From positions 48,942 through 112,941 of the forward strand of contig NZ_JALMUV010000023.1 of the NCBI RefSeq assembly GCF_023155275.1: 64,000 nt of DNA, given 5' to 3'. This document shows, piece by piece, positions 18,328 through 27,547 of the stretch; within the stretch, counting starts at the first letter, position 1, and the number at the start of each line of letters is the position of its first letter. Origin of the DNA: Streptomyces rhizoryzae (GTDB lineage: Bacteria; Actinomycetota; Actinomycetes; Streptomycetales; Streptomycetaceae). Under the pieces are notes generated by a model. The model did no database searches. It saw only the letters and a program-made list of their open reading frames with translations, and was not told the origin of the DNA. A program made the position numbers and the translations under genes.

Positions 18328-19143
18328 ATGAACAGCCATACGAGCCCTGCCATCGAGCTGCGGGGAGCGAGCAAGACCTTCCGCACCCCCTCGGGCGGAC
18401 TGCACACCGCCGTGCGCGACCTGGACCTCACCGTCGGCCGCGGTGAGTTCGTCGCCGTGGTCGGGCCCACCGGATGCGGTAAGTCCACCACCCTCACCCT
18501 GGTCAGCGGGTTGACCGAGCCCACCGAGGGCGAGGTGCTGGTGGCCGGCGAACCGGTCCGCGGTATCGGCGACAAGGTCGGCTTCGTCTTCCAGCAGGAC
18601 GCCGTCTTCCCCTGGCGCACCGTGCTCTCCAACGTCATGGCCGGGCCCCGCTTCCGCGGCGTCCCCAAGGCCGAGGCCAGGGAGCGGGCCCGTGAATGGC
18701 TCGGCCGGGTCGGCCTCGCCGCGTTCGAGGACCGCTACCCGCACCAGCTCTCCGGCGGCCAGCGCAAGCGCGTCGCCCTCGCCGCCACCTTCGTCAACGA
18801 CCCCGAGATCCTGCTGATGGACGAGCCGTTCTCCGCGCTCGACGTGCAGACCCGGGCCCTGATGTCGGACGAGCTGCTCGACCTGTGGGCCGGCACCGGC
18901 GCCTCCGTCGTCTTCGTCACCCACGACCTGGAGGAGTCCATCGCGCTCGCCGACAAGGTCGTGGTGATGACCGCGGGACCGGCCACCGTCAAGGAGGTCT
19001 TCGCGATCGACCTGCCGCGCCCGCGCCGGGTGGAGTCGGTGCGTCTGGAGCCGCGGTTCATCGAGATCTACCGGGAGATCTGGTCCTCGCTCGGCGAAGA
19101 GGTCCGGATCACCCGCGAGAGGGGTACCGCCGATGCCGCCTGA
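18328..19143 (+). CDS. ABC importer ATP-binding protein (SsuB/TauB/NrtD type)
   Basis: A 271-residue ATPase subunit. Walker A is GPTGCGKST (about 47-55), the Q-loop is VFQQDAVFPWRTV, the signature is LSGGQRKRVALA and Walker B is EILLMDEPFSALD, followed by VTHDLEES. FPWRTV after the Q-loop is characteristic of nitrate, taurine, sulfonate and pyrimidine-precursor importers. The ATG at 18328 is preferred to longer in-frame starts because the conserved core begins directly after it. It overlaps the permease by 11 bp, and the binding protein follows, so the three genes form a complete transporter. Confidence 0.92.
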   Translation: MNSHTSPAIELRGASKTFRTPSGGLHTAVRDLDLTVGRGEFVAVVGPTGCGKSTTLTLVSGLTEPTEGEVLVAGEPVRGIGDKVGFVFQQDAVFPWRTVLSNVMAGPRFRGVPKAEARERAREWLGRVGLAAFEDRYPHQLSGGQRKRVALAATFVNDPEILLMDEPFSALDVQTRALMSDELLDLWAGTGASVVFVTHDLEESIALADKVVVMTAGPATVKEVFAIDLPRPRRVESVRLEPRFIEIYREIWSSLGEEVRITRERGTADAA

Positions 19144-20008
19144 GACCGCCACCGCCCCGGCCGCCGCCCCCGCGGCCGGCACCCCCGGGGAGCGCAGCCA
19201 GGCCCGCGCCCGGGCCGCCCGCAACCACGCGTTCCTCGTCCACGGCACCCGCGTGGTGCTCCTGGTCGGCCTGCTCGCGCTGTGGGAGGGGCTGGCCCGC
19301 GCCGCCGTCATCGACCCGTTCAACTTCTCCATGCCGTCGAAGATCTGGGACCAGATCACCCAGTGGACGGTCCACGGCACCCCGCAGGGCCCCCTGTGGG
19401 AGCAGGTCTGGTACACGCTCTACGAGGCGCTGCTCGGCTGGGTCATCGGCGTCCTGGGCGGCGTGGTGCTGGGCATCGCGCTCGGCCGGATCCGCTTCCT
19501 GGCCGATGTGCTCGGCCCGTACATCAAGGTCCTCAACGCGCTGCCGCGGATCGTGCTGGCGCCCATCTTCCTGATCTGGTTCGGCCTCGGCCCGGCCTCC
19601 AAGGTGGCCTCCGCCGTCGTCCTGGTCTTCTTCCCGGTCTTCTTCAACGCCTTCCAGGGCGCCCGCGAGGTGGACCGCAACCTGGTCGCCAACTCCCGCA
19701 TCCTGGGCGCCAGCAACCGCCAGGTCACCCTCCAGGTCGTCATCCCCGCCGCCACCTCCTGGATCTTCACCAGCCTGCACGTCAGCTTCGGCTTCGCGCT
19801 GATCGGCGCCATCGTCGGCGAGTACATCGGCGCCACCAAGGGCCTGGGCCTGCTGGTCTCGGCCTCCCAGGGCACCTTCAACGCCGCCGGGGTCTACGCC
19901 GCCATGGTGATCCTCGCCGTCGTCGCGCTGCTCGCCGAAGGGCTCCTGGCCTTCCTGGAGAAGCGGCTCTTCCGCTGGAAGCCGGCCGACACCGGCGACG
20001 CCCGCTGA
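19133..20008 (+). CDS. ABC importer permease (SsuC/TauC type)
   Basis: A 291-residue inner-membrane permease of the binding-protein-dependent class. About six hydrophobic segments are visible. The EAA-like loop near residues 195-215 reads SRILGASNRQVTLQVVIPAA, which contacts the ATPase. After a charged, Ala/Pro-rich N-terminus, the first membrane segment begins near residue 40. The start overlaps the ATPase gene, so the two are translationally coupled. Confidence 0.92.
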   Translation: MPPETATAPAAAPAAGTPGERSQARARAARNHAFLVHGTRVVLLVGLLALWEGLARAAVIDPFNFSMPSKIWDQITQWTVHGTPQGPLWEQVWYTLYEALLGWVIGVLGGVVLGIALGRIRFLADVLGPYIKVLNALPRIVLAPIFLIWFGLGPASKVASAVVLVFFPVFFNAFQGAREVDRNLVANSRILGASNRQVTLQVVIPAATSWIFTSLHVSFGFALIGAIVGEYIGATKGLGLLVSASQGTFNAAGVYAAMVILAVVALLAEGLLAFLEKRLFRWKPADTGDAR

Positions 20009-20052
20009 CCCCGCCCCCCGCCCGCACCGCCCCCCCTCACAAGGACGTGACC

Positions 20053-21084
20053 ATGCGCACCCAGCTCAAGATCCCGGCCGCCCTCACCGCGGCCGCGCTC
20101 GCCCTGACCGGTCTCACCGCCTGCGGCGGCTCCTCGGCCGGCACCACCGCCGACGCCAAGGACGGCAAGATCAAGATCATGGTGGGCGGCCTGGACAAGG
20201 TCATCTACCTGCCGGCCCGCCTCACCCAGCAGCTCGGCTTCTTCAAGGCCGAGGGCGTCGACGTCACCCTGCTCACCGAACCGGCCGGCGTCCAGGCCAC
20301 CACCTCGCTGATCTCCGGCGACGTCCAGGGCGTCGTCGGCTTCTACGACCACACCCTCGACCTCCAGGCCAAGGGCAAGCAGGTCGAATCGGTGGTGCAG
20401 CTGGCCCAGGCGCCCGGCGAGGTGGAGGTGGTCTCCAACAAGGCCGCGTCCCAGATCACCTCCGCCAAGGACTTCAAGGGCAAGAAGCTGGGCGTCACCG
20501 GCCTCGGCTCGTCCACCGACTTCCTCACCAAGTACCTGGCGGTCAAGAACGGCGTGCGGACCGAGGACGTCCACCCGGTCGCGGTCGGCGCCGGCCAGAC
20601 CTTCCTGTCCGCCCTCGAACAGGGCTCCATCGACGCCGGGATGACCACCGACCCCACCGTCGCCCAGGTCGTCGACAAGAAGATCGGCAAGGTGCTCCTC
20701 GACATGCGCACCCCCGAGGGCTCCAAGCAGGCGCTCGGCGGCCTCTACCCGTCCTCCAGCCTCTACATGAACACCGACTGGGTGAACAGCCACAAGGACA
20801 CCGTCCGCAAGCTCGCCAAGGCGTTCGTCCGGACCCTCCGGTGGATGTCCACCCACACGCCCGAGGAGATCGCCGCGAAGATGCCGGCGGACTACGCCCA
20901 GGGCGGCAAGGAGCTGTACGCCCAGGCCATCAAGGACACCCTGCCGATGTTCACCAAGGACGGCGTGATGCCGGCCGACGGCCCGGCCACCGTCGAACGC
21001 GTCCTCAAGGCGTTCAACCCCAACCTCCAGAACGCCACCATCGACCTGGGCAAGACGTACACCACCGAGTTCGTCAAGAAATGA
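20053..21084 (+). CDS. ABC importer substrate-binding lipoprotein
   Basis: A 343-residue extracytoplasmic solute-binding protein. The signal peptide ends in a lipobox (LTGLTACGG, Cys near 26), so it is anchored as a lipoprotein. The mature part has the two-lobed NMT1/SsuA-like pattern (LPARLTQQLGFFKAEGVDV, DFKGKKLGVTGLGSSTDF). AAGGA lies seven bases before the ATG. Relatives bind sulfonates, taurine, nitrate or thiamine-precursor pyrimidines; the ligand cannot be picked from sequence alone. The neighbouring CitA/CitB-type system hints at a carboxylated ligand, which is only an inference. Confidence 0.9.
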   Translation: MRTQLKIPAALTAAALALTGLTACGGSSAGTTADAKDGKIKIMVGGLDKVIYLPARLTQQLGFFKAEGVDVTLLTEPAGVQATTSLISGDVQGVVGFYDHTLDLQAKGKQVESVVQLAQAPGEVEVVSNKAASQITSAKDFKGKKLGVTGLGSSTDFLTKYLAVKNGVRTEDVHPVAVGAGQTFLSALEQGSIDAGMTTDPTVAQVVDKKIGKVLLDMRTPEGSKQALGGLYPSSSLYMNTDWVNSHKDTVRKLAKAFVRTLRWMSTHTPEEIAAKMPADYAQGGKELYAQAIKDTLPMFTKDGVMPADGPATVERVLKAFNPNLQNATIDLGKTYTTEFVKK

Positions 21085-21094
21085 CGGCCCGTCA

Positions 21095-21111
21095 GGTCCG
21101 CCCTGCGGACT
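21095..21111. terminator. Short hairpin between convergent genes
   Basis: GTCCGC-CCT-GCGGAC forms a 6-bp stem in the 45-bp gap between the binding-protein gene and the convergent M15-like gene. It is a modest bidirectional terminator candidate. Confidence 0.4.
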
Positions 21112-21129
21112 GCGCCGCACCCACCGGGA

Positions 21130-22131
21130 TCAGCTGCGGAAGCCCAGGTGCACATGGTCCCGGTGGGTGGCGTCCGAGAAGAACTGCCCGGGCGCCCCGC
21201 CCGGCAGCAGGTAGGGGCCGCCGATGTTGTACGACCCGGCGGCCGCCGCCCGGCGCATGAACGACTCCACCAGCCCCCGCGGCGTCGCCGGATCGACCAC
21301 CGGGTGCCCGTCGATCCGCCATACGTCCACCGCCCGCCCGCGCGGATGGTCGCTGGGCCGGTCGGTCCCGAACACCGTCAGCGGGTGCCCGGACCGCAGC
21401 ACGCTCACCGCCAGCCGGTGCCCGCGGGCCAGCTCCAGCAGCGCCTCCAGCACACTGGTGTGCACCGCGCCGCTGCGCACGTCCGCGGCCGCCGCCGGCG
21501 GCAGCTCGATGCCCGGGCCCGCCGCCAGCACCCGCCGCGCGGCCTCGCCCGGGGCCGCCGCGGGGGCGCCGGGCGCCGCCGGGTGCAGGGCGGTCGCCGT
21601 CCAGCGCGGCCGCGCCCGGCGCAGCCGGACGTCCACCGTCGTCCCGCCCGGCAGCACCGTCCCGTCGGCCCGCCGCACCCACTGCCGGCACACCACCAGC
21701 ACGCTCGCCGCGTCCGCCAGGATCCCGCCGTACTGCGCCGTCACCACCTCCAGCACCGCTTCCGTGCCGCCGGGCCGCAGGGCCCCCGCCCGGTCCACCA
21801 GCGACGGGGCCAGTCCCAGTGCACCCACCCGCGCCATCGCCGCGTCCCGCTCCCCGGCCGGCCACGCCCCGATCGCCCGCACCAGCTCCACCGCCCGGCT
21901 CTTCACCTCCGGGTGCACCTCTCCGGGGCCGGGCCGCCACACGGGTGGCCGGGGCAGCGCCGGGGCCGTCCCGGAGGCGCCGGGCCGGGCGGGCGCCGCC
22001 GGCCCGGCCTGCCGCCCCGCGCATCCGGCGGCCCCCAGCAGCACCGCCGGCCCGGCCCTCAGAAGGGTCCGCCGCCCGGGCAGTGCCCCGCCCCGCACCC
22101 CGTCCCGTGCTTCGTTCCGGACGCCGCTCAT
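21130..22131 (-). CDS. Tat-type lipoprotein with M15-peptidase-like zinc motif
   Basis: A 333-residue exported protein. GRRTLLRAGPAVLLGAAGC near residues 18-36 combines a twin arginine with a lipobox Cys. The C-terminal part has HPRGRAVDVW (the H-x2-G-x-A-x-D pattern of VanX/VanY-type M15 peptidases) and DHVHLGF, together supplying a zinc site. M15 enzymes cut D-Ala-D-Ala ends of peptidoglycan. The middle (about 60-200) is not recognised. ATG 22131 overlaps the upstream protease stop by ATGA, so it is the last gene of the 29.7-21.1 kb series. Its function there, on the cell surface, is unexplained. Confidence 0.7.
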   Translation of the reverse strand: MSGVRNEARDGVRGGALPGRRTLLRAGPAVLLGAAGCAGRQAGPAAPARPGASGTAPALPRPPVWRPGPGEVHPEVKSRAVELVRAIGAWPAGERDAAMARVGALGLAPSLVDRAGALRPGGTEAVLEVVTAQYGGILADAASVLVVCRQWVRRADGTVLPGGTTVDVRLRRARPRWTATALHPAAPGAPAAAPGEAARRVLAAGPGIELPPAAAADVRSGAVHTSVLEALLELARGHRLAVSVLRSGHPLTVFGTDRPSDHPRGRAVDVWRIDGHPVVDPATPRGLVESFMRRAAAAGSYNIGGPYLLPGGAPGQFFSDATHRDHVHLGFRS

Positions 22132-23198
22132 ACGAAGTTGACCTCCCCCCGCACCAGCAGCGGGTCCTCCACCAGCTGCCACAGCGGGACGGCGAAGTTG
22201 CCCAGGCCGTAGCGGCCGCCGAAGTGCAGGCCGAGGACCCGGTGGTCGGTGAGGTCGACGACCGGCGAGCCGCTGTTGCCGCCGAGCGTTGAGCAGTCGT
22301 GGCGCATCACGTTCCCTTCCGGCTCCAGGCCGGTGGTGGTGCCCGGCTGGAGCCGCTTGACGTTGTAGACGTCCATGAAGATCCGGCGCATGGACTCCGG
22401 TTCATTGCGGCGGCCGTCCCAGGCCGGGTAGCCGACGCAGTACACCGGGTGCCCCGGCAGGTCCGGCGGCGCGTCCGCGGCGACCGCCAGGGGAGTGGGC
22501 AGCGCACTGCCGCCGAGGTACGGGGCGACCCGCAGCAGCGCCAGATCGGCGTCCTCGTGGATCCCCAGCACCTCGGTGACCTCGTACGACGGGGCGCCGT
22601 CGGCGGGGTCCGGATCGGACCGGCACTCCTCGCCGATGTCCAGGGCCGCCCCCAGCCCCTGCTGGAAGACCCAGCCGTCACCGGCGCCGCGGGCGAACTC
22701 CACCGCCACGTGCCGGTTGGTCATCACCGTCTGCGGGCCGACCAGGAAACCGGTGCCGAGCCAGTCCAGGCTGAGGTGCCCGGAGACCGCCACCCGGCCG
22801 ACCCGGGCCAGCGTCTCCCGGATCGCGGCCCGGTGCGCGTCCAGCACCGCCCAGTCGCCCTGCTGCGCCGGGAAGTCCTGGTGCTGGACGAGGATGGCCG
22901 GGCGCCCTTCGAGCAGGACCACCGCCTCCATCCCGAACGACTCGTCGTCGCTGATCTCGTCGGCCCGGCCCGCCGCCAGCTTGTCCAGCCCGCTGGCGCC
23001 GGCCGACAGCACCCGGGCGCGTTCCTGCCGGGCGTACTGCGAGATCTGCCCGGCCGGCAGCTCCTCGGGGGGCAGCTCCACCGCGGACTCGGGCTCCTCC
23101 CCGGACAGCTGGTCCCGGACCCGGGCCGCGACCGTCCGCAGATCGCCGAAGACCCGCTCGGGCCCGGTCGCCACCGGTGATCGGCTCCGGTTCGCCAT
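22128..23198 (-). CDS. Trypsin-like serine protease
   Basis: A 356-residue protein with a C-terminal trypsin/HtrA-type domain and no signal peptide, so it is probably cytosolic. The catalytic triad is visible: His in VMTNRHVAVEF (about 161), Asp in DADLALLRV (about 218) and Ser in LGGNSGSPV (about 309). DWLGTGFLVG marks the start of the protease fold. The first 130 residues are acidic and helical (LPPEELPAGQISQYARQERARVL) and may be an adaptor region. GAGGAGG lies before the ATG. It follows the other protease gene by 78 bp and probably acts in the same pathway. Confidence 0.85.
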   Translation of the reverse strand: MANRSRSPVATGPERVFGDLRTVAARVRDQLSGEEPESAVELPPEELPAGQISQYARQERARVLSAGASGLDKLAAGRADEISDDESFGMEAVVLLEGRPAILVQHQDFPAQQGDWAVLDAHRAAIRETLARVGRVAVSGHLSLDWLGTGFLVGPQTVMTNRHVAVEFARGAGDGWVFQQGLGAALDIGEECRSDPDPADGAPSYEVTEVLGIHEDADLALLRVAPYLGGSALPTPLAVAADAPPDLPGHPVYCVGYPAWDGRRNEPESMRRIFMDVYNVKRLQPGTTTGLEPEGNVMRHDCSTLGGNSGSPVVDLTDHRVLGLHFGGRYGLGNFAVPLWQLVEDPLLVRGEVNFV

Positions 23199-23276
23199 CT
23201 CGTCCTCCTCGTGGGGGTCCTGCGGTCGGTGGGGTGGCCGGGCGTACGGGCCGGCAGGCGGCCCGGGGCCGTCCGC

Positions 23277-24428
23277 TCAGCCCGTTCCGCCCCCGTCCTG
23301 CGCCGCGGTGATCTCGGCGTGGACGTCCGGGGCGTGGTCCGCCAAGTGGCGCAGCACCCCGGTCATCTGGGTACCGACGTTGACGAACGCGGTCGTCCGG
23401 CCCTGGAAGCGCACGTTCTCCACCCGGCGGCTGCCCCGGTGCAGGGCCACCACCCGCCAGTCGTCGGTGAGGACCGGGGAGCCGGAGGAGCCGCCGCGGG
23501 TGTCGGTGAAGTAGCGGACGTCGTGCTCGTCCGCCTCGTAGACCAGGTTGTTGCGCAGCGCCACCCGCTTCGGCAGGCCGCCGGGGTGCTGGATGATGTT
23601 GACCGCCACGCAGTCGCCGTCGGGGACCGCCAGCGGCCGCCGGGCCAGCTTCAGTACCGGCCGGGTGGACGGGTCGGCCAGCCGCAGCACCGCGTAGTCC
23701 AGTTCGGGGTCGGCCGCCGCGAGCCCGCTGACCCCGGCCTCCTCGGCGGCGGAGTCGTCGGTGCCGTCGGAGTCGGCGTCGTAGCCGAAGCGGGCCCGGG
23801 TGTGCCGGGCCTGGAGCAGCAGGTCCTCGGGGGCGGCCAGCGGGCGCTCCGGGCCGGTGCCGGTACGGGCGTTGACGACGTGGTGGTTGGTCACCAGCAG
23901 GGTGGGGGTGACCAGCCAGCCGGTGCCGGCGTGCGGGAAGCCGTTCGGCTGGAGCGGGGCGCCGTCCTGGTAGGGCGGCACCTTCAGCCGGGCCACCGAG
24001 GCGCCGGCCAGCGCGCCGCCGCGCAGGAAGCCGATCGGGACGGTGTCGTCGCGGAAGACGATCTGCTCCTTGAGCTCCGGTGCCGCCGTGCCGGCCAGTA
24101 CGTCCGGTTCGCCGCCGGCCTGCCGGGCCACCTCGTCCAGGGCCTGCTGGAACACCTTCAGCGGTTCGGCCTCGGCGGTCTGGGCGACCGCGTTGCGCAG
24201 CCAGATCTCCAGCGGCACCGAGCCGTCCACCAGCCGCTCCACCTGGTTCATCTGCGCCAGGTCGGAGTGCAGCTGGCGCATCGGGGCCGCCAGCATCGGC
24301 AGGGTGCCGCGGTACTTGGGCAGCACACCGTCGAAGAGCAGCGGGCGGACGGCTGGGTCGGTCAGCCCGCTCTCCAGCGCGGCGTCCCGCACCCGGAGGA
24401 GCGCGTCCTGCGAGAGATAGGCGGTCAT
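23277..24428 (-). CDS. Trypsin-like protease with effector-associated-like N-terminal domain
   Basis: A 383-residue cytosolic protein. Residues 1-105 form a helical module (QDALLRVRDAALESGL..., ERLVDGSVPLEIWLRNAV) that resembles effector-associated domains, which recruit effectors to STAND NTPases by like-like binding; this assignment is by pattern only. The protease part has His in LLVTNHHVVNA (about 181), Asp in DPELDYAVLRL (about 243) and Ser in RGGSSGSPVLT (about 314). The ATG overlaps the stop of the STAND NTPase gene by ATGA, so the two are made together. This suggests that the NTPase controls the protease. Confidence 0.82.
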   Translation of the reverse strand: MTAYLSQDALLRVRDAALESGLTDPAVRPLLFDGVLPKYRGTLPMLAAPMRQLHSDLAQMNQVERLVDGSVPLEIWLRNAVAQTAEAEPLKVFQQALDEVARQAGGEPDVLAGTAAPELKEQIVFRDDTVPIGFLRGGALAGASVARLKVPPYQDGAPLQPNGFPHAGTGWLVTPTLLVTNHHVVNARTGTGPERPLAAPEDLLLQARHTRARFGYDADSDGTDDSAAEEAGVSGLAAADPELDYAVLRLADPSTRPVLKLARRPLAVPDGDCVAVNIIQHPGGLPKRVALRNNLVYEADEHDVRYFTDTRGGSSGSPVLTDDWRVVALHRGSRRVENVRFQGRTTAFVNVGTQMTGVLRHLADHAPDVHAEITAAQDGGGTG

Positions 24429-27400
24429 GGCTGGTCAGGCCCGGGCGGGCCGCTCCCTTCGTCCGGCCGGCGGTGCCCGGGCCCCTGCGCCGCGGCCGCC
24501 TCCGGCGTCGTACGGGCACCGGTCCCCACGCCCATCGCCGCGGCCACCCCGGCCAGCAGGTCGCCGCCGGTGTCGGGGATGGTCAGCAGCCGACGGGCCA
24601 GGGAGTTGAGGGTGCCGCGGTCGCGGGCCAGGCGGAGGATGCCGGTGATGCCGGTGGGGCGGGGGCCGGCCGGCGGGGCCCCGGCGCCGCCCGCCGCCCG
24701 GCCGCCGGGCGGCGGTGGTCCGGCCGGTCCGGCCGCCTCGTCCAGGATCCCCATCACCGCGCCCAGCAGCGAGGGCTGGCGGCGGGTGGCCCGGCACATC
24801 GCGGCGCCCAGGGTGTCCAGCGTCCGGTCGTCGGTCGGCAGCCCCACCAGCTCCAGGGCGCGGGCCAGCGCCCCCGGGTCCTGGCCGTAGACCTGGGAGG
24901 CGACCGCGCGCACCAGGACCGGCTGGCCGGCCAGCACCTCGGCAGGCAACTCCCGCAGCTGGGTGGCGAGTTGACGCCCGGCCTGGGCGCCGGAGCGGGC
25001 CGTTTCCGGGCCGGTGGCGGGCAGCCGGGCCCGGGCCAGCCGGGCGCCCATCGCCTCCAGGTCCTGGCCGAGGGCGAGCGCGGCGTCCTCCGCCACCCGC
25101 AACTGCCGGTCGGCCCCGGCCGGATCGCCGGCCTCCTCGGCCAGCCGCGCGGCGAGCAGCAGCAGCTCCAGCCGCCGCTCGGCGCAGCCGGCGCGCTCGG
25201 CCTGTCCGATGGCGTCCGCGACGGCCGTCCGGGCCTCGTCGCGCCGCCCGAGCCGGCCCAGGGCCTCGGCCAGCAGGGAGTGCAGCGGACTGCACGGGGT
25301 CCACGGCCGCCGCTGCGCCAGCCGGGTCAGCGCCGCCGCCGCGAACCCCTGAGCGAGCAGGTCCTCCACCTCGCGGGCCGCGATCCGCTCCCAGTCCTCC
25401 TGGTCGGCGCCGGCCGCCACCCGGTCCGGTGCGCCGCCGCCCAGCCGTGCGGTCAGCAGCCCCGCGGCCCGCGGCGGCAGGTCCTGCCGGGACCCGGCCA
25501 GGAACCGTTCGACGCCGGGCAGCCAGCGCTCCTCCACCCTCCGCGGGTCCTCGTCCAGCCGCAGCCGGTGGTAGATCTCCTCGGCCCGCGCCTCCACCCC
25601 GTCCCGGGCCGCGTAGTACGCCACCGCCCGCCGCTCGACCGCGCGCATCACCTCGGTGCGGTCCCCGCCGGGCAGCCGCAGCATGATCGCGCGGACGTCG
25701 CCGCGGTACCGCACCGCCCCGGGCCCGGCCGGTTCGACCAGGTCCAGCCGGCTCAGCTCGGCGAACAGCCGGTGCGCCGCGGCCGGGTCCGGCACCCGCA
25801 GTCCGCACGGCCCGGCCAGCACCTCCGCGATGACCCCCGGCGTGATCGCGCGCAGGACCAGTGCCGGATGGGCGAGCCGGCGGAGGTCCTCGTCGGTGAT
25901 GTGGCTCAGGATCCGGTCGAACAGGACGCCCTGGACCAGCATCCGGTCGACGCGCCGGAACACCTCCTCGCGGCGCTCGGGCAGTCCGCGGACCAGGTCG
26001 CCGGCCGGCCCGTCCGCGCCGCCGGCGAGCGCCGCGGCCCGGGCGGCCAGCCGCAGGCTGAGCGGATGCCCGCCGACCCGCTCGGCCAGCGCCGCGGCGA
26101 CGTCCGGATCGCCGACGCCCAGGGAGCGCAGCAGCGCCACCGCGGCCGCCGGTGCCAGCTCGGGCAGCTCGATCTCCAGCGGATCCGCGGTCCGGGCCGG
26201 GTGCTCCACCGGCGCCCGCCCGGAGACCACCACCCGCAGCCGCGGATAGCCGTGCCGGAACGCGGCGCAGATCGCCCACATCCGGCTCAGCACCGGCGAG
26301 CCCCGGTACTGCGCCTCCTCGAAGGTGTCGATGGCCAGCACGAACGGCGGGTCCTGCTGCCCGGCCGCGGCCACCGCCCGCGCCAGCACCTCGGCCACCC
26401 GCCGGATCAGCCCGGTCTCCCGCTCGGTGGCCAGCGACTGGAACGCCTGCGACGAACTGCGGCCCAGCACCCGGGTGGTGGCCAGCCGGCACAGCTGCGC
26501 CACCCGCTCCTGCTCCTCGCGCTGACTGGCCGCCGCCTGCTGGCACTCGTCCGCCAGCGCGTCCAGCTCGGACCGGAACGCCGGGTACTGCACGGCCAGT
26601 TGGCGGGCCGCCTCGGCGATCAGGGTGACCGGTTCCCGCAGCGAGAGGGTCGGCCGCTCGAAGTCGATGTAGGCGAACGGGAATCCGCCCGGCCCCCCGA
26701 ACGCCGCCCCGCCGGCCGCCCCGTCCACGCTGTCCACCAGGAACTTGGCCAGCAGGGTGCTCTTGCCCATCCCGCCCGGACCGTGGATGACCAGCGCCGG
26801 CGCCGGCCCGCCGGTTCCGCCGCCGGCCGGTTCCGCCGCCGGTTCCGCCACCGGTTCCGCCACCGGTTCCGCCGCCGGGCCGCTGCCGGGCAGGCCGGTG
26901 TAGGCGCGCAGCCGGCCGAGCTCGTCCTCCCGGCCCAGGAACGGTCCCGCCACCAGGCGCCGCAGCGGCTCCAGGAGCCGGGCCCGCTCCAGTGCGGCCT
27001 GGAGCGCGGCCGGTTCGGGGAGGCCGCGCACGCCGGGGACCCGGGAGAGCCACAGCACCGCCTGGAGGGCGTCGGCGAGTTCGTCGGCGGACCAGCGGGC
27101 CAGGAGGGCGGCCGCCGGGGGCAGGGTGCCCTGGAGGAAGCCCAGGCAGAGCGCTTCGGGGCCGCCGGGTTCGGTGGGGAACTGCTCGCGGTTGGCCTCC
27201 AGTGCCCGCCGGGCCGCGTCCGGTCCGGCCAGCCCGCGCAGCGCGGCGTCCCGGGCCTCGGGCGTCAGCGTCCAGGCGGCGCGGCCGCCCGGGCCGCCCA
27301 CCGCGGTGCAGTCGTCCAGCAGCGCCATGGCCGCGCCGCCGCTCGGCCGGTCCTCACCGGGCAGCCGCAGCCGCCGCGGATCGAAGCGGGCCAGCAGGCA

Positions 27401-27547
27401 GGCCGCCTCCCGGTAGGCCCGGCGGGCGTCCGGCACGGTCCGCCCGGCCGGTTCGTCGGTGCGCAGCTCGCGCCGGAGCCGGGCGGCGAACTCCTCCCGG
27501 AGCCGGGCCGGGGCCAGGCGCCCGGTGTCAGAGGGTCCGGTAGACAC
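24425..27547 (-). CDS. STAND-type NTPase with AAA/NACHT-like core and C-terminal repeats
   Basis: A 1040-residue signalling NTPase. Residues 1-220 are helical and not recognised. GREDELGRLRAYTG marks the start of the NTPase module. Walker A is HGPGGMGKST (about 253-262), Walker B is FVLAIDTFEEAQ (about 403-414) and a sensor-1-like strand follows as RVVVSGRAPV. A winged-helix-like region follows (FRRVDRMLVQG, HPALVLRAITPGVIAEVLAG). The last 450 residues are helical TPR-like repeats. A linker repeats AEPV/AEPA four times (about 225-240). GTG 27547, after GGAGGGGG, overlaps the preceding gene by 20 bp. STAND proteins sense a signal and then assemble to activate effectors. Confidence 0.85.
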   Translation of the reverse strand: MSTGPSDTGRLAPARLREEFAARLRRELRTDEPAGRTVPDARRAYREAACLLARFDPRRLRLPGEDRPSGGAAMALLDDCTAVGGPGGRAAWTLTPEARDAALRGLAGPDAARRALEANREQFPTEPGGPEALCLGFLQGTLPPAAALLARWSADELADALQAVLWLSRVPGVRGLPEPAALQAALERARLLEPLRRLVAGPFLGREDELGRLRAYTGLPGSGPAAEPVAEPVAEPAAEPAGGGTGGPAPALVIHGPGGMGKSTLLAKFLVDSVDGAAGGAAFGGPGGFPFAYIDFERPTLSLREPVTLIAEAARQLAVQYPAFRSELDALADECQQAAASQREEQERVAQLCRLATTRVLGRSSSQAFQSLATERETGLIRRVAEVLARAVAAAGQQDPPFVLAIDTFEEAQYRGSPVLSRMWAICAAFRHGYPRLRVVVSGRAPVEHPARTADPLEIELPELAPAAAVALLRSLGVGDPDVAAALAERVGGHPLSLRLAARAAALAGGADGPAGDLVRGLPERREEVFRRVDRMLVQGVLFDRILSHITDEDLRRLAHPALVLRAITPGVIAEVLAGPCGLRVPDPAAAHRLFAELSRLDLVEPAGPGAVRYRGDVRAIMLRLPGGDRTEVMRAVERRAVAYYAARDGVEARAEEIYHRLRLDEDPRRVEERWLPGVERFLAGSRQDLPPRAAGLLTARLGGGAPDRVAAGADQEDWERIAAREVEDLLAQGFAAAALTRLAQRRPWTPCSPLHSLLAEALGRLGRRDEARTAVADAIGQAERAGCAERRLELLLLAARLAEEAGDPAGADRQLRVAEDAALALGQDLEAMGARLARARLPATGPETARSGAQAGRQLATQLRELPAEVLAGQPVLVRAVASQVYGQDPGALARALELVGLPTDDRTLDTLGAAMCRATRRQPSLLGAVMGILDEAAGPAGPPPPGGRAAGGAGAPPAGPRPTGITGILRLARDRGTLNSLARRLLTIPDTGGDLLAGVAAAMGVGTGARTTPEAAAAQGPGHRRPDEGSGPPGPDQP

